Part shown: positions 8,362 through 16,334 of the stretch, piece by piece
Layout of the letters: every line of letters begins with the position of its first letter
How positions within the stretch are numbered: the first letter of the stretch is position 1
Position numbers and translations under genes: made by a program
Notes under the pieces: model-generated
What the model was told of the DNA's origin: nothing
Database searches by the model: none
Seen by the model: the letters and a program-made list of their open reading frames with translations, nothing else
NCBI RefSeq assembly: GCF_013282575.1
Contig: NZ_JAAAYE010000040.1
Span: 1 to 54,283 of the forward strand
Direction of reading: 5' to 3'
Origin: Paraburkholderia sp. NMBU_R16
GTDB lineage: Bacteria > Pseudomonadota > Gammaproteobacteria > Burkholderiales > Burkholderiaceae
DNA length: 54,283 nt

Positions 8362-9078
8362 TCACCACCGAACGGTCCGACCTTGGTAGTCGAGGTACTC
8401 CAACCCGGGACGCCCTAACTTGCCCAGCAGCACGTTCACGACCCCGGGCACGCTCTCGTCGATGGACAATCGTCCCTCGGGCCCTCCGAGGTCGGTGCGC
8501 ACCCAGCCCGGCGCCATCAGCACCATGGGCCGTGGCATGCCGGCTTGGCGCGCCGCAAAGCTGCGCATGAACTGATTCAGCGCCGCTTTGCTGCCCCGAT
8601 AGACCTCCCGCTGGCCCGTTTCGTTGTCGGCGATGCTGCCTTGCCCCGACGACATGATTCCAATCAGGCCGTCCGGCGCAACCAGGTCGGAAAGGCGTTC
8701 CACCACGCGCATTGGGCTGAGCGCGTTGGCGATCATCAGGTTGACGAAATCCTCGGTCGACACCTCGCCAATCGTTTGGGTGGGATCCGGATTGGTGGTG
8801 CCCGCATTGACGAATAGCATCTCGAACGTGCGTCCGGCCAGGCGCTCGCGCAAGGCGGCGATCTGCTCGGGCCGCGTGATATCGAGCGTCTCGATTTCGA
8901 CCTGACCGGGACATGCATCGGCCAAGTCGTGCAGCAGCGTTCGGCGGCCGGCGCGGACGGTGCCCACCACGTGCCATCCCTTCTTCGCGAACTCGGCCGC
9001 CATGGCGTGGCCGAGGCCGCGCGAGGCGCCGATCAGCAAAATGGTGCGGACACGAGCGGATGTGGAAATGTCTGGCAT
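8362..9078 (-). CDS. Short-chain dehydrogenase/reductase (SDR)
   Basis: A 238-residue classical SDR, an NAD(P)H-dependent oxidoreductase. The cofactor loop is GASRGLGHAMA (about 17-27), with an Arg-rich stretch after the second strand (TVRAGRRT) that suggests NADPH. FVNAGT takes the NNAG position. The active site shows MSSGQGS and Tyr-x3-Lys (YRGSK). The ribosome site is aaagga. The substrate is unknown. It is divergent from the LysR gene at 9208, with 129 bases between, the usual layout for LysR control. Confidence 0.87.
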   Translation of the reverse strand: MPDISTSARVRTILLIGASRGLGHAMAAEFAKKGWHVVGTVRAGRRTLLHDLADACPGQVEIETLDITRPEQIAALRERLAGRTFEMLFVNAGTTNPDPTQTIGEVSTEDFVNLMIANALSPMRVVERLSDLVAPDGLIGIMSSGQGSIADNETGQREVYRGSKAALNQFMRSFAARQAGMPRPMVLMAPGWVRTDLGGPEGRLSIDESVPGVVNVLLGKLGRPGLEYLDYQGRTVRW

Positions 9079-9207
9079 GGCGGGATCCTTTGTTCAAGTG
9101 ACGTCGTCGATTTTCCGGATCGCGGTCAGCTTGCGCCAGACGCTCGGGATGCAATCGACGGTTGCACGCAGCGCCATACCCGAGTTGTTTTGGACTATGC
9201 TGCGGGC

Positions 9208-10164
9208 ATGTCACGCATCGACCTCAACCTCTTGACCGCGCTCGATGCGTTGCTGAGCGAACGCAGCGTTACGCGAGCCGCGCTACGCCTGAACCTCAGC
9301 GTTTCGGCGATGAGCCGTACGCTGGCGCGCCTGCGCGTAGCCACTGGCGACCGGTTGCTATTGCAAGCGGGCCGCGCGCTGGTTCTGACGCCTTACGCCG
9401 AGCAGTTGGGTCAGCGCATTCCGGCGCTCCTACGCGAAGCGGAGGGAGCGCTGAGCCGTGCCGACCCTCGGCTGGAGATCGCGGCCCTCGAGCAGCGTTT
9501 CACCGTGCGTGCCGGGGAGGGCTTCATCGATCTGCTGGGCGCAGCGTTGATCGATCGGGTGCATCGAGCGGCGCCTGGTGTTCAGCTTCGCTTCGCGCCG
9601 AAGCCGGATTGGAATGCGCAACCGCTGAGGGAAGGGGGCGTCGATCTGGAGATCGGCATCGTCAAAACCGCCGCGCCGGAGGTCCGCGCGCGCGTGCTCT
9701 TGCGCGACCGCTACGTCGGCGTGTGCCGCGTCGGTCATTCGCTGTTGAGCAATGGTGATGTCAGCATCGATCGATGGACCGCGTACCCGCACGTGGACAT
9801 ATCCCGCACTGGCGAAGCCGATAGTCCGGTGGACGTCTCCTTCGCGTCGCGCGATCTGCGGCGGAGCGTGCCGATCGTCGTGCCGTCATACACGAGCGCT
9901 ATCCAGCTCGTTCGTCAATCGGACTTGTTGGCCGTCGTCCCGTATTCGTGCTTGGGCAATGCCTTTGTGCCCGAGTATGCAACGGCCAACGGCGTGCAGA
10001 GCTTCGAGCTGCCGCTGGCGGTGCCGGCATTCAACGTCTCGGCGATTTGGCATCCGCGCCTCGATCACGATCCGGCTCATCGCTGGTTTCGCGCCGAAGT
10101 GCTGGCGCTGTGCTTGGCCGCTTACCCGCGCACTGCGAGTCGGGATAGACCTTCATCGACCTGA
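9208..10164 (+). CDS. LysR family transcriptional regulator (NodD/SyrM-like subgroup)
   Basis: A 318-residue LysR regulator. It begins MSRIDLNLLTALDALLSERS, the typical opening of the subgroup with a DLNLL start, followed by the helix-turn-helix LRLNLSVSAMSRTLARLR (residues about 27-44) and an effector-binding domain. The ATG at 9208 gives the family N-terminus; the open frame upstream overlaps the divergent SDR gene and is not needed. It probably regulates the divergent SDR. Its 3' end faces the minus-strand SMR gene. Confidence 0.88.
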   Translation: MSRIDLNLLTALDALLSERSVTRAALRLNLSVSAMSRTLARLRVATGDRLLLQAGRALVLTPYAEQLGQRIPALLREAEGALSRADPRLEIAALEQRFTVRAGEGFIDLLGAALIDRVHRAAPGVQLRFAPKPDWNAQPLREGGVDLEIGIVKTAAPEVRARVLLRDRYVGVCRVGHSLLSNGDVSIDRWTAYPHVDISRTGEADSPVDVSFASRDLRRSVPIVVPSYTSAIQLVRQSDLLAVVPYSCLGNAFVPEYATANGVQSFELPLAVPAFNVSAIWHPRLDHDPAHRWFRAEVLALCLAAYPRTASRDRPSST

Positions 10165-10216
10165 GCCTCGCGGCGAGACCCACCGAACGCGTGCATACGA
10201 TCTGTGAAACTGCACT

Positions 10217-10564
10217 TTACGCAGGCGCCATCTTCAACGTGACGATGCCGGCCACCACGAGCGCCACGCCGCCGAGTCGGATCAGCCCGACGGGCTCTCC
10301 GAACAGGGCAATGCCGAGCAGTACCGTTCCCGCCGCGCCAATTCCGGTCCATACCGCGTACGCCGTGCCCACGGGCAGCACTTGTAGTACGCGGCCCAAC
10401 AGGAAGACGAACGCGGCGAGCAACAGCAAGGAAATCACGCTCCAACCCAGCCGTGTGTAGCCCTCGGCGTATTTCATCGAGACCGCCCAGGCGACATCGC
10501 AAAGCCCCGATACGATCAACCACCCCCATGCGGCCCCTTGGCTCATAGCGTTGATTCCGTTCAT
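10217..10564 (-). CDS. SMR family transporter, SugE/Gdx-like, with Asp at the essential Glu position
   Basis: A 115-residue inner-membrane protein with four predicted helices. LPVGTAYAVWTGIGAAG is the SMR signature and the sequence is closest in feel to SugE/Gdx guanidinium exporters. The position that carries the conserved proton-coupling Glu (GLLEVVWA in Gdx) reads GLCDVAWA here, Asp23; the codon is GAT. The first ATG overlaps the stop of the preceding GST gene as ATGA; an internal Met7 is an alternative start. It is the last gene of a three-gene overlapping operon with two glutathione transferases, which suggests export of a conjugate or detoxified product, but this is inference. Confidence 0.85.
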   Translation of the reverse strand: MNGINAMSQGAAWGWLIVSGLCDVAWAVSMKYAEGYTRLGWSVISLLLLAAFVFLLGRVLQVLPVGTAYAVWTGIGAAGTVLLGIALFGEPVGLIRLGGVALVVAGIVTLKMAPA

Positions 10565-11271
10565 TGCGTCGACGCTCCCGAGCGTTTGAGCAAATAGGCA
10601 TCGTGCCGAGTCAGAAACGCCCGCAGACGCTCCTCATAGCCGGGCAAGACCGCATCCGTCACGCTGGGTCTTTCGAACAACGCGCGCCGCCAGGCGTCGA
10701 CCTTCGGCGTGTGCGCAAAGACGCCGGTGGGCACGAGTGCATCGAAAACATCGAAGTATCTGAAGATCGGCGCGAATGCCGCGTCGACGAGGCACATTCG
10801 CGAACCGGAAAACAACGGACCGTCGCCGAGTTCCGCTTCGACGCGAACGAACTTCTGTTCCAGGGCCTCGCGCTTCGTCTCGTAGGTGGTCGCGTCGGTC
10901 GCGGTCTCGAAATGCCAGAGATCCGCGAGGATGGCCGAAGCGAATTCGATCCAACTGCGATGCCGCGCCCGCTCGAGCGGATCCGACGGGTGCAGCGAGG
11001 GGCCCGCGCCGACATCTTCGAGGAATTCGCAAATGACCGCGCTCTCGAAGACGGCGGCAGGCGGCTCGGCGCTGCGCCCGTCGACGAGCAACAACGGAAC
11101 TTTGCCGAGCGGCGATATCGCACGAAACCATGCGGGTTTGTCCGCCAGATCGATGTAGCGCCGCTCGAAAGCCACGCCTTTTTCAGCGAGAGCGATCGCG
11201 GCGCGCTGTACATAGGGACACAGCGCATGGCTCACCAGGGTATAGGTCGGCGTACTCGATAAGGCAGTCAT
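10561..11271 (-). CDS. Glutathione S-transferase family protein
   Basis: A 236-residue cytosolic GST. The N-terminal thioredoxin-like domain contains LVSHALCPYVQRAAIALAEK with a CPYV active-site motif as in omega/lambda-type and GrxB-like transferases, followed by the cis-Pro loop GKVPLLLVDG and the glutathione-binding ESAVICEFLED. The all-helical C-terminal domain follows. The CPY motif suggests thiol-transferase or dehalogenase-type chemistry rather than simple conjugation. The ATG at 11271 overlaps the stop of the upstream gstA-like gene (ATGA), and its stop overlaps the SMR start, so translation is probably coupled. An open extension upstream lies inside the neighbouring gene. Confidence 0.87.
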   Translation of the reverse strand: MTALSSTPTYTLVSHALCPYVQRAAIALAEKGVAFERRYIDLADKPAWFRAISPLGKVPLLLVDGRSAEPPAAVFESAVICEFLEDVGAGPSLHPSDPLERARHRSWIEFASAILADLWHFETATDATTYETKREALEQKFVRVEAELGDGPLFSGSRMCLVDAAFAPIFRYFDVFDALVPTGVFAHTPKVDAWRRALFERPSVTDAVLPGYEERLRAFLTRHDAYLLKRSGASTQ

Positions 11272-11894
11272 GCCGGCACCTTCAATCCTTCGGCCTTCAT
11301 CGCTTCGCGGACGGCCGGTCGCCGGCCGACCCGTTCGAGATAGGCGCGCAGACTCGGGAAGCTGGAGAGATCGACATCGACGAACCGCGACCAACTGACG
11401 ATGGTGAACAGATACGCGTCGGCCACCGTGAAGGCTTCGCCCGCGAGAAAGGGCCCGCCCGCAGCCAAATGCGTTTCGACGTATCGCAGCCGCTCCGCAA
11501 TCTTGTTGCGCGCGACTGCTTGTGCTTGCGCGCCGTATTCATCGTGGAACAGCCATGGGCTGTACATCTTGTGCAATTCGGTGGCGATGAAGTTCAGCCA
11601 CGCTTGCAGGTGGACGCGAGCCATCGTTCCCGCCGGCGGCGCCAGGCCGCTTTCCGGCTTCAGGTCGGCCAGGTATTGCACGATCGCGGGGCCTTCGGTC
11701 AGGAGCGTGCCGTCGTCGAGTTCGAGCACCGGGACATAGCCGTTTGGGTTGACAGCCGAGAAGTCGGTCCCGGAACCGGTGGTGTGCGGCGTTTTAGTGA
11801 GGCTCACGCGTTCCAGGTCGACGGCGATGCCGGCTTCGACGGCGACGATATGCGGCGACAGCGAGCAGGCGCCGGCGGAGTAATAGAGCTTCAT
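11268..11894 (-). CDS. gstA: Glutathione transferase, beta class (GstA-like)
   Basis: A 208-residue glutathione transferase close to E. coli GstA in layout. It starts MKLYYSAGACSLSPHI, with the beta-class Cys10 and Ser11 in GACSLS, then VNPNGYVPVLELDDGTLLTE with the cis-Pro loop, PAIVQYLADL for glutathione binding, and in the C-terminal domain ATELHKMYSP with the conserved His. FTVADAYLFTIV is the folding motif near the end. It catalyses glutathione conjugation or peroxide reduction in the cytoplasm. It is the first gene of the GST-GST-SMR operon, with agagg before its ATG, so the promoter should lie in 11895-12060. Confidence 0.9.
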   Translation of the reverse strand: MKLYYSAGACSLSPHIVAVEAGIAVDLERVSLTKTPHTTGSGTDFSAVNPNGYVPVLELDDGTLLTEGPAIVQYLADLKPESGLAPPAGTMARVHLQAWLNFIATELHKMYSPWLFHDEYGAQAQAVARNKIAERLRYVETHLAAGGPFLAGEAFTVADAYLFTIVSWSRFVDVDLSSFPSLRAYLERVGRRPAVREAMKAEGLKVPA

Positions 11895-12060
11895 GGGGGC
11901 CTCTTGAACGATGGCGGTAAATGAACGACCCGACCAGCATACGGGCTGCGAGCACGCAACGTCTATTGCGCAAATGCCGTTTCGGATTGCATTCACGCAA
12001 GCGATCGTCAACGTTCATGTGCGGCGATGACTCTCTGCCGCGCCACACTGGCTTGGCAAC

Positions 12061-13608
12061 TCACCACATCTCCGGCGGCCGGCGCCATAAGGGACGATCA
12101 TGAAAAGGAATCGCCGCGTGAGGCGCGGGCGGTCGGCGAGCCGATACGATCAGCGATAAGAGCCGGTCCCATCGCACCTGCGCGGGGATCTTCCCGGGGA
12201 TGCGAATTCGCTCGGTCAATCCGAGGAAATGTGCGACCGCGTTCACGGACTGTACATAGGGCAGTCCAACCGTCAAATGCCAACCGGCATTGGCATCGGG
12301 TAATTCATCCCGTGCGATTTTGTTCAGCGAATCGGAAAACGTCGCCAACATCGGCTCCAAGCGTGGGACCTGCGCATCGCCCATCACGCACGTCCACTGG
12401 CCGTCGATTTTCACGAAGAAGACGTTCGCGTCACCGATCGTATCCAGTGTCCGCTTGGTGGAGTTGGAAAATCGGATCGCCAACGCTACGAAATCGCGCA
12501 CCTCGCTGAGAAGGTCGGGATCGTCACACTGCATTAGAAGGCTGATCAGCGTGTCCTGCTCGGCGAGGCCATGAATTTTCTCGAATAGCATCCGCTCGTC
12601 GGGGCCGAAATCACGGCCGGGATACTTATTGGCAACCCACAGATCGGACGCCAATTTGTAGTCCTCCGCATCCGGTAATCGATGCGAGGAATCTTCGACG
12701 TAGTGGCCTCTGAAACTGATCGCATCCTCTCCGCGTGCCACCCTGTCATACAGTTCGCTTATATCCTTCTGATAGCGCACGACAAGGTCCATTGGGTAGA
12801 TTCGATTGCTGTCGATCGGCATCGGGGAATAGATGACGTTTTGGCCGTCGACGACGACCTCATGTTCTCGGACTTCTTCCTGCGCCAGTAGCTTGAGAAT
12901 CCTGCCCGGAACCGGCACGGTCGTATACCGCAGAAATTCCCGAGGCAGACGTGAACCAAAAAAGCTCCGCATTTCCCGCAGATTGCGCCGCTCCTGCCGC
13001 AAACTGCTCTGGGCCATTGCGGCAAGATGAGCAGGCTCGTAGTTCGGATCTCTGCCCATGAATTGCATGTTGTAGCCCGTCTGAACCCTCGGCTGCAGCA
13101 TGTCGATCTTCGCCACGAGCGGATGTCCGGGTAACCTGTAAACGGCGTTGAACACACCTCCTGCGTTCAGGAATTCCGGCCGCAAGCTTGCAAAAAGCGG
13201 GTGTTCGCTGGGCGCGATATGCAATGCCCGCCGTCGAAGCCATGTCTTGATCGCTGCTTCGCGCTCCGTCGCGGGTTTATCGGCATGTTTTAATAGTTCG
13301 TTCGCATACTCGTTCGCGTCATAGGTCGGCCCGAGCAGGTCTTGGACCGACGCACGCAACGCTGCTGACGCCGACTCCGAAGCCTTCGATCGGCTATCAG
13401 TGGAGCGAACGATGAGCGACTTCGGCTTCGAGACGTCATTCTTCGCGGACGCGTGCGGCTCTTGCCCACTCAATGCCGCAAGCGGGCCGATAATAGGGCG
13501 TTGCCCGGATAAGCGCGTTGGCGGCGAAGATGCCCTGGCGGGCGAACGCCCATTCTCAGAAGAGGGCGGCGTTGTCCGGCCGGATCCGTGAATAGGTAAC
13601 GAAGACAT
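12061..13608 (-). CDS. Candidate type III effector, unknown family, kinase-like features
   Basis: A 515-residue protein that I do not recognise. The first 85 or so residues are rich in Ser, Pro, Gly and Arg without predicted structure (MSSLPIHGSGRTTPPSSENG), as in type III effectors. The folded part starts near 90. GGVFNAVYRLPGHPLVAKID resembles a glycine-loop strand pair with the VAxK lysine of kinase folds, and LDTIGDANVFF with a later VMGDAQV resembles a catalytic loop plus metal Asp. No transmembrane segment is seen. Base use is visibly less GC-rich than the neighbours, which suggests transfer. The ATG at 13608 has no clear ribosome site; a start at 13686 is possible. No PIP box is visible on its own strand. 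Confidence 0.6.
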   Translation of the reverse strand: MSSLPIHGSGRTTPPSSENGRSPARASSPPTRLSGQRPIIGPLAALSGQEPHASAKNDVSKPKSLIVRSTDSRSKASESASAALRASVQDLLGPTYDANEYANELLKHADKPATEREAAIKTWLRRRALHIAPSEHPLFASLRPEFLNAGGVFNAVYRLPGHPLVAKIDMLQPRVQTGYNMQFMGRDPNYEPAHLAAMAQSSLRQERRNLREMRSFFGSRLPREFLRYTTVPVPGRILKLLAQEEVREHEVVVDGQNVIYSPMPIDSNRIYPMDLVVRYQKDISELYDRVARGEDAISFRGHYVEDSSHRLPDAEDYKLASDLWVANKYPGRDFGPDERMLFEKIHGLAEQDTLISLLMQCDDPDLLSEVRDFVALAIRFSNSTKRTLDTIGDANVFFVKIDGQWTCVMGDAQVPRLEPMLATFSDSLNKIARDELPDANAGWHLTVGLPYVQSVNAVAHFLGLTERIRIPGKIPAQVRWDRLLSLIVSARRPPAPHAAIPFHDRPLWRRPPEMW

Positions 13609-13728
13609 AGGAACTAAACCAAGACAAGTGTGAGACCGCCGGGAAACCTTATTCGATGTGCAGGCTGTCGAGTGCCACAACCCCATGCCCAAGCATATCG
13701 GACGACGAGTCGATGGCGGAGCGGGGCA

Positions 13729-13753
13729 TTCGCGCTCTCATCGCACATTTCGC
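13729..13753 (+). promoter_or_regulatory. PIP box / hrpII-type box (TTCGC-N15-TTCGC)
   Basis: TTCGC at 13729-13733 and TTCGC at 13749-13753 are separated by exactly 15 bases, a perfect plant-inducible-promoter box (also a perfect TTCG-N16-TTCG). These boxes are bound by HrpX/HrpB-type AraC activators of Hrp type III secretion genes. A -10-like tagcga begins 27 bases after the box; it is not a perfect YANNNT. The box points to the effector-like gene that starts at 13893. Confidence 0.6.
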
Positions 13754-13892
13754 TGCTCAGCAGCGAGCGTAGCGAACGTCTAGCGATGCCTTCGCGCATC
13801 GCTCCCGCATTTCGCCGGACAATGCGGCACTTCGTACCGGCCGGGGTCAGCATGACGTTCCCTTTATCGGTAACGGCATCACAAGCGCGGAA

Positions 13893-14780
13893 ATGGGCTT
13901 CGACATCACTCGCACGAACGGGGTGCACCCGATCGCTTCCGCTACGGGCGGGAGCCAAACATCGTCATCGAATGCCGCCGGGGCGTCAGCGTCTCGTGGT
14001 CGGCGAGCGCTCACCGATGGCTACCTGCAAGGGCTGCCCGTCCGGACTGCGAGCGGCGCAAGACCGGCCGCGGTGGCCAAGCCGAGCGGGTGGGCTGCTG
14101 TCGCCGCGCATATCCGAAATCCCGCCGACGACCCGCGCGTATCGAATCTCGTCGCGAAACTCGAGGTGCTCCACGAGCAATCGCCGACGTTTCGCGCACG
14201 CATGAAAAAGGTGGTCGGCGAGGGGGGAGTCACGATCACCGTTGCCAAAAGCGACCATTTGCCCAAAGCCTTTACGCACCCCGGACTGCGTCGCATCCAT
14301 CTTTCCGAGGAAGTGGCTAGCGATGCCCCGGGCGTTGCTCACCGGTCGCTGCCAGCGCTTGCGGTGGAAATCTCGAACCTGTATCGGGGTGAAGAGTTCG
14401 AGACGCTCAACCGTCATGTCAAGCATGGGCGCCTCGGCATCGAGCATGCCGCTCGATTGAAGGAAACCGCCGAGTACGGCTCGGTGACCGATATGGTTCG
14501 GTTCTTTTCCGAGGCGCGCCGGAGTCTGGAGCAAATGGGTTTTGGGAATCCTTCCGATTGGTACGCCCGTATCGGTCCGTTCGGCGACGTTCGTGGCGCC
14601 TACCCGACGGCGAACGATTACGTGAGCGCCGCCGTGAAGTCCGGCCATACCGCAGCGTACGAACGGCAGTTCGCGTACATTGCGGCGGAAATGAAGCGCA
14701 CCGCCGAGCCGTCCGCCAATAACGATTCGACTGACGCGGCCCTTAACCCGAAATCCGCGGCGCGGCCGGGTGAGCGCTAG
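13893..14780 (+). CDS. Candidate type III effector, unknown family
   Basis: A 295-residue protein without signal peptide or membrane segment. The first 75 residues are Ser/Ala/Gly/Arg-rich and probably disordered (for example GGSQTSSSNAAGASASRG), the pattern of type III secretion signals. The folded part (about 80-275) has GVTITVAKSDHLPKAF, then LPALAVEISNLYRGEEF and NRHVKHGRLGIEHAARLKE, which recalls secreted proteins whose central helix reads E-x-x-N followed by an EF and a Gly; some related zinc-protease effectors have HExxH there, but no HExxH is present here. A perfect PIP box sits 140 bases upstream of the ATG. It is divergent from the other effector candidate. Confidence 0.6.
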   Translation: MGFDITRTNGVHPIASATGGSQTSSSNAAGASASRGRRALTDGYLQGLPVRTASGARPAAVAKPSGWAAVAAHIRNPADDPRVSNLVAKLEVLHEQSPTFRARMKKVVGEGGVTITVAKSDHLPKAFTHPGLRRIHLSEEVASDAPGVAHRSLPALAVEISNLYRGEEFETLNRHVKHGRLGIEHAARLKETAEYGSVTDMVRFFSEARRSLEQMGFGNPSDWYARIGPFGDVRGAYPTANDYVSAAVKSGHTAAYERQFAYIAAEMKRTAEPSANNDSTDAALNPKSAARPGER

Positions 14781-14833
14781 ACCGGATAGCGGTCTTGTCG
14801 TTCGCCAGGGCGAACAGACGTCACACGCACGCC

Positions 14834-14926
14834 GCGCCGCAGAGCGTGCCGGCTTTCCTGTTGGCTGAATGCGCCGGTGCAGCGATCGGGCTACTGCTTC
14901 ATTGGATGCTGCAGTCCCGTCGGGGC
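14834..14926 (+). pseudogene. Aquaporin (MIP family) C-terminal remnant
   Basis: One plus-strand frame encodes APQSVPAFLLAECAGA and then AIGLLLHWML, which resembles the last transmembrane helix of bacterial aquaporins (xSVPAFxxAQxxGAxxG...L). Nothing upstream in this frame belongs to an aquaporin, and the frame runs on into unrelated sequence. It is therefore a short tail left by a deletion. The match rests on about 25 residues. The rest of 14781-14974 holds nothing else I can support. Confidence 0.35.
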
Positions 14927-14974
14927 GGCCACGGTCATCGCAACTTCATGGGGTCCCCGGGGCGCGCCTGGGTG

Positions 14975-15610
14975 TCACGATCCGCTACGCCGGACGCCGA
15001 CCGGTAACGCGCTCACCCGCTGCACTTCGGGCGTGGCAAGCCAGTCGGTCTCCAGACATTGCAGGAACATCGCGGTCGCGTCTTCTCCCCAGAACAGATC
15101 GCCGTTGCGCACGAACGTAGGTACACCGAACACACCGAGTGCGATCGCCGCGTCGGTGTGATGGCGCAAGGCGTCTTTCACCGCGGGCTGCTCGACGGCG
15201 GTGACGCCCTCCGGAAAGCCGACCGCTTCGCACAGCGCGGCGAAGCCCTCGGGTGAAGCCACGTCTCGTCCCTCGCGCCAGATGTGCCGGAATACCGCAC
15301 GGACGGCATCGAGCGAGCCACCCATCGCAATCGTCAAGCGTAGCGCCTTGATCGGGTTGAACGGATGCGCGGGCGGCATGCGGTATGCAATGCCGAGTTG
15401 CTGAGCGCGAAACAGCGCATGCCGGTAAGTGAACGTCCGCTTCGCGTCGATCTCGGCGGGGGCCTTTTGGCCCCAGTGGTTCAGGATCGCGCCCAGTACC
15501 ACCGGGCGCGGACGGATGGCGAGGCCTGCCGGCAGCCTGTCGAACTGTTCGATCTGCAGGTAGGCGAACGGGGAGACTACGTCGAAGAACCAGTCGATGG
15601 TGTCGGGCAT
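14975..15610 (-). CDS. 2-hydroxychromene-2-carboxylate isomerase (DsbA-like, kappa-GST family)
   Basis: A 211-residue protein of the HCCA isomerase family: IDWFFDVVSPFAYLQIEQ near the start with the SPFAY active-site segment (Ser catalytic), VVLGAILNHWGQKAP in the helical insertion, and GVFGVPTFVRNGDLFWG, the cis-Pro loop and C-terminal strand typical of the family. Known members isomerise 2-hydroxychromene-2-carboxylate in naphthalene breakdown with bound glutathione; many genomic copies have other unknown substrates. The ATG at 15610 has gaggagcg upstream. It is the only intact gene in a scar region, and the frame is open upstream into a CoA-transferase tail. Confidence 0.85.
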   Translation of the reverse strand: MPDTIDWFFDVVSPFAYLQIEQFDRLPAGLAIRPRPVVLGAILNHWGQKAPAEIDAKRTFTYRHALFRAQQLGIAYRMPPAHPFNPIKALRLTIAMGGSLDAVRAVFRHIWREGRDVASPEGFAALCEAVGFPEGVTAVEQPAVKDALRHHTDAAIALGVFGVPTFVRNGDLFWGEDATAMFLQCLETDWLATPEVQRVSALPVGVRRSGS

Positions 15611-15639
15611 GGACGCTCCTCGGGCGGTACGCGCATCCG

Positions 15640-15747
15640 ATCGCGCGGACGGCACAAACGGCGCCCCGGTCAGGGCGCGAATGTCCGCCAGTGTCGCATG
15701 CGAGACGATCTCGTGCAGCGCGAGGCCGGTCCCGGTCGCATCGTTCA
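15640..15747 (-). pseudogene. CoA-transferase beta-subunit C-terminal remnant
   Basis: Just upstream of the isomerase start, in the same minus-strand frame, lies LLNDATGTGLALHEIVSH followed by ATLADIRALTGAPFVPS. This looks like the end of a 3-oxoacid or 3-oxoadipate CoA-transferase subunit B (GLxxxEixxGxxxxxxxxxTGAxL). No earlier part of such a protein is present; the frame joins YeeE sequence directly upstream. It seems to be the scar of a deletion that brought three gene ends together. Confidence 0.35.
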
Positions 15748-16088
15748 GCAAGCACCCTGTCGGACAGTCTTTTCGTTCGCGAGTCCGAATACAGGTCGCA
15801 CTAACGTACCGATCACGCTGCCGAAAAACGCGCAGGCAGCCCAAAGCCATCCATGCAGGCTGCCCGAGACGATACCGCTGAAATAGGCGCCGATATTGCA
15901 GCCGAACGCGATGCGTGATAAAGCGTGAGCCCGAGTAAACCGCCCACGATCCATAGCGCAGCCTGACGGCCACTGACCGTGGTGTCGAGATAAACGAGGC
16001 CCGCAAGGAAAGCGAGCGATGCAACGCCGAGCGCACCCAGATGAATGTCGGAGCGCGTCGCGCGACCGGCAACGGAAATGTCGGACAT
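15745..16088 (-). pseudogene. YeeE/YedE family transporter, internally deleted
   Basis: The minus strand starts with MSDISVAG at 16088 and keeps two transmembrane segments (HLGALGVASLAFLAGLVYL and ALWIVGGLLGLTLYHAS), the usual YeeE N-terminus. It then jumps frame to RIAFGCNIGAYFSGIVSGSL and HGWLWAACAFFGSVIG ending FGLANEKT, the usual C-terminus. About two thirds of the normal roughly 400-residue protein is missing at the join near 15915. YeeE proteins import thiosulfate; this copy cannot function. Confidence 0.65.
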
Positions 16089-16334
16089 AGTGGCCAATCT
16101 CTGAGGGAAAGACAGACTGATAGGAAAAGCGGTATTCCAAATGAATTATCTGTCTGAGACGGTGGGCCGTGGACGAATGATTAGTTATAAGCGTATTCCC
16201 CCGTAGGATGCAGGGTCATCGTCCACCGTCGGCCGACAGCTTGGCGCGGCGCGAGCAATGCATCGACGCAAAATCCCTGGTGCAAACGCGGTCCGGGCTT
16301 GCAACCGCGCAAGAAGCCGATTAGCGTCGCGTTC

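Noticed and set aside
13609-13900. PIP box for the minus-strand effector candidate
   Set aside because: No GCGAA-N15-GCGAA pair is present on the plus strand here; only the box pointing to the other gene was found.
14210-14480. HExxH zinc-protease motif in the right-hand effector candidate
   Set aside because: The helix that could hold it reads LPALAVEISNLYR; no His pair is present, so no protease call is made.
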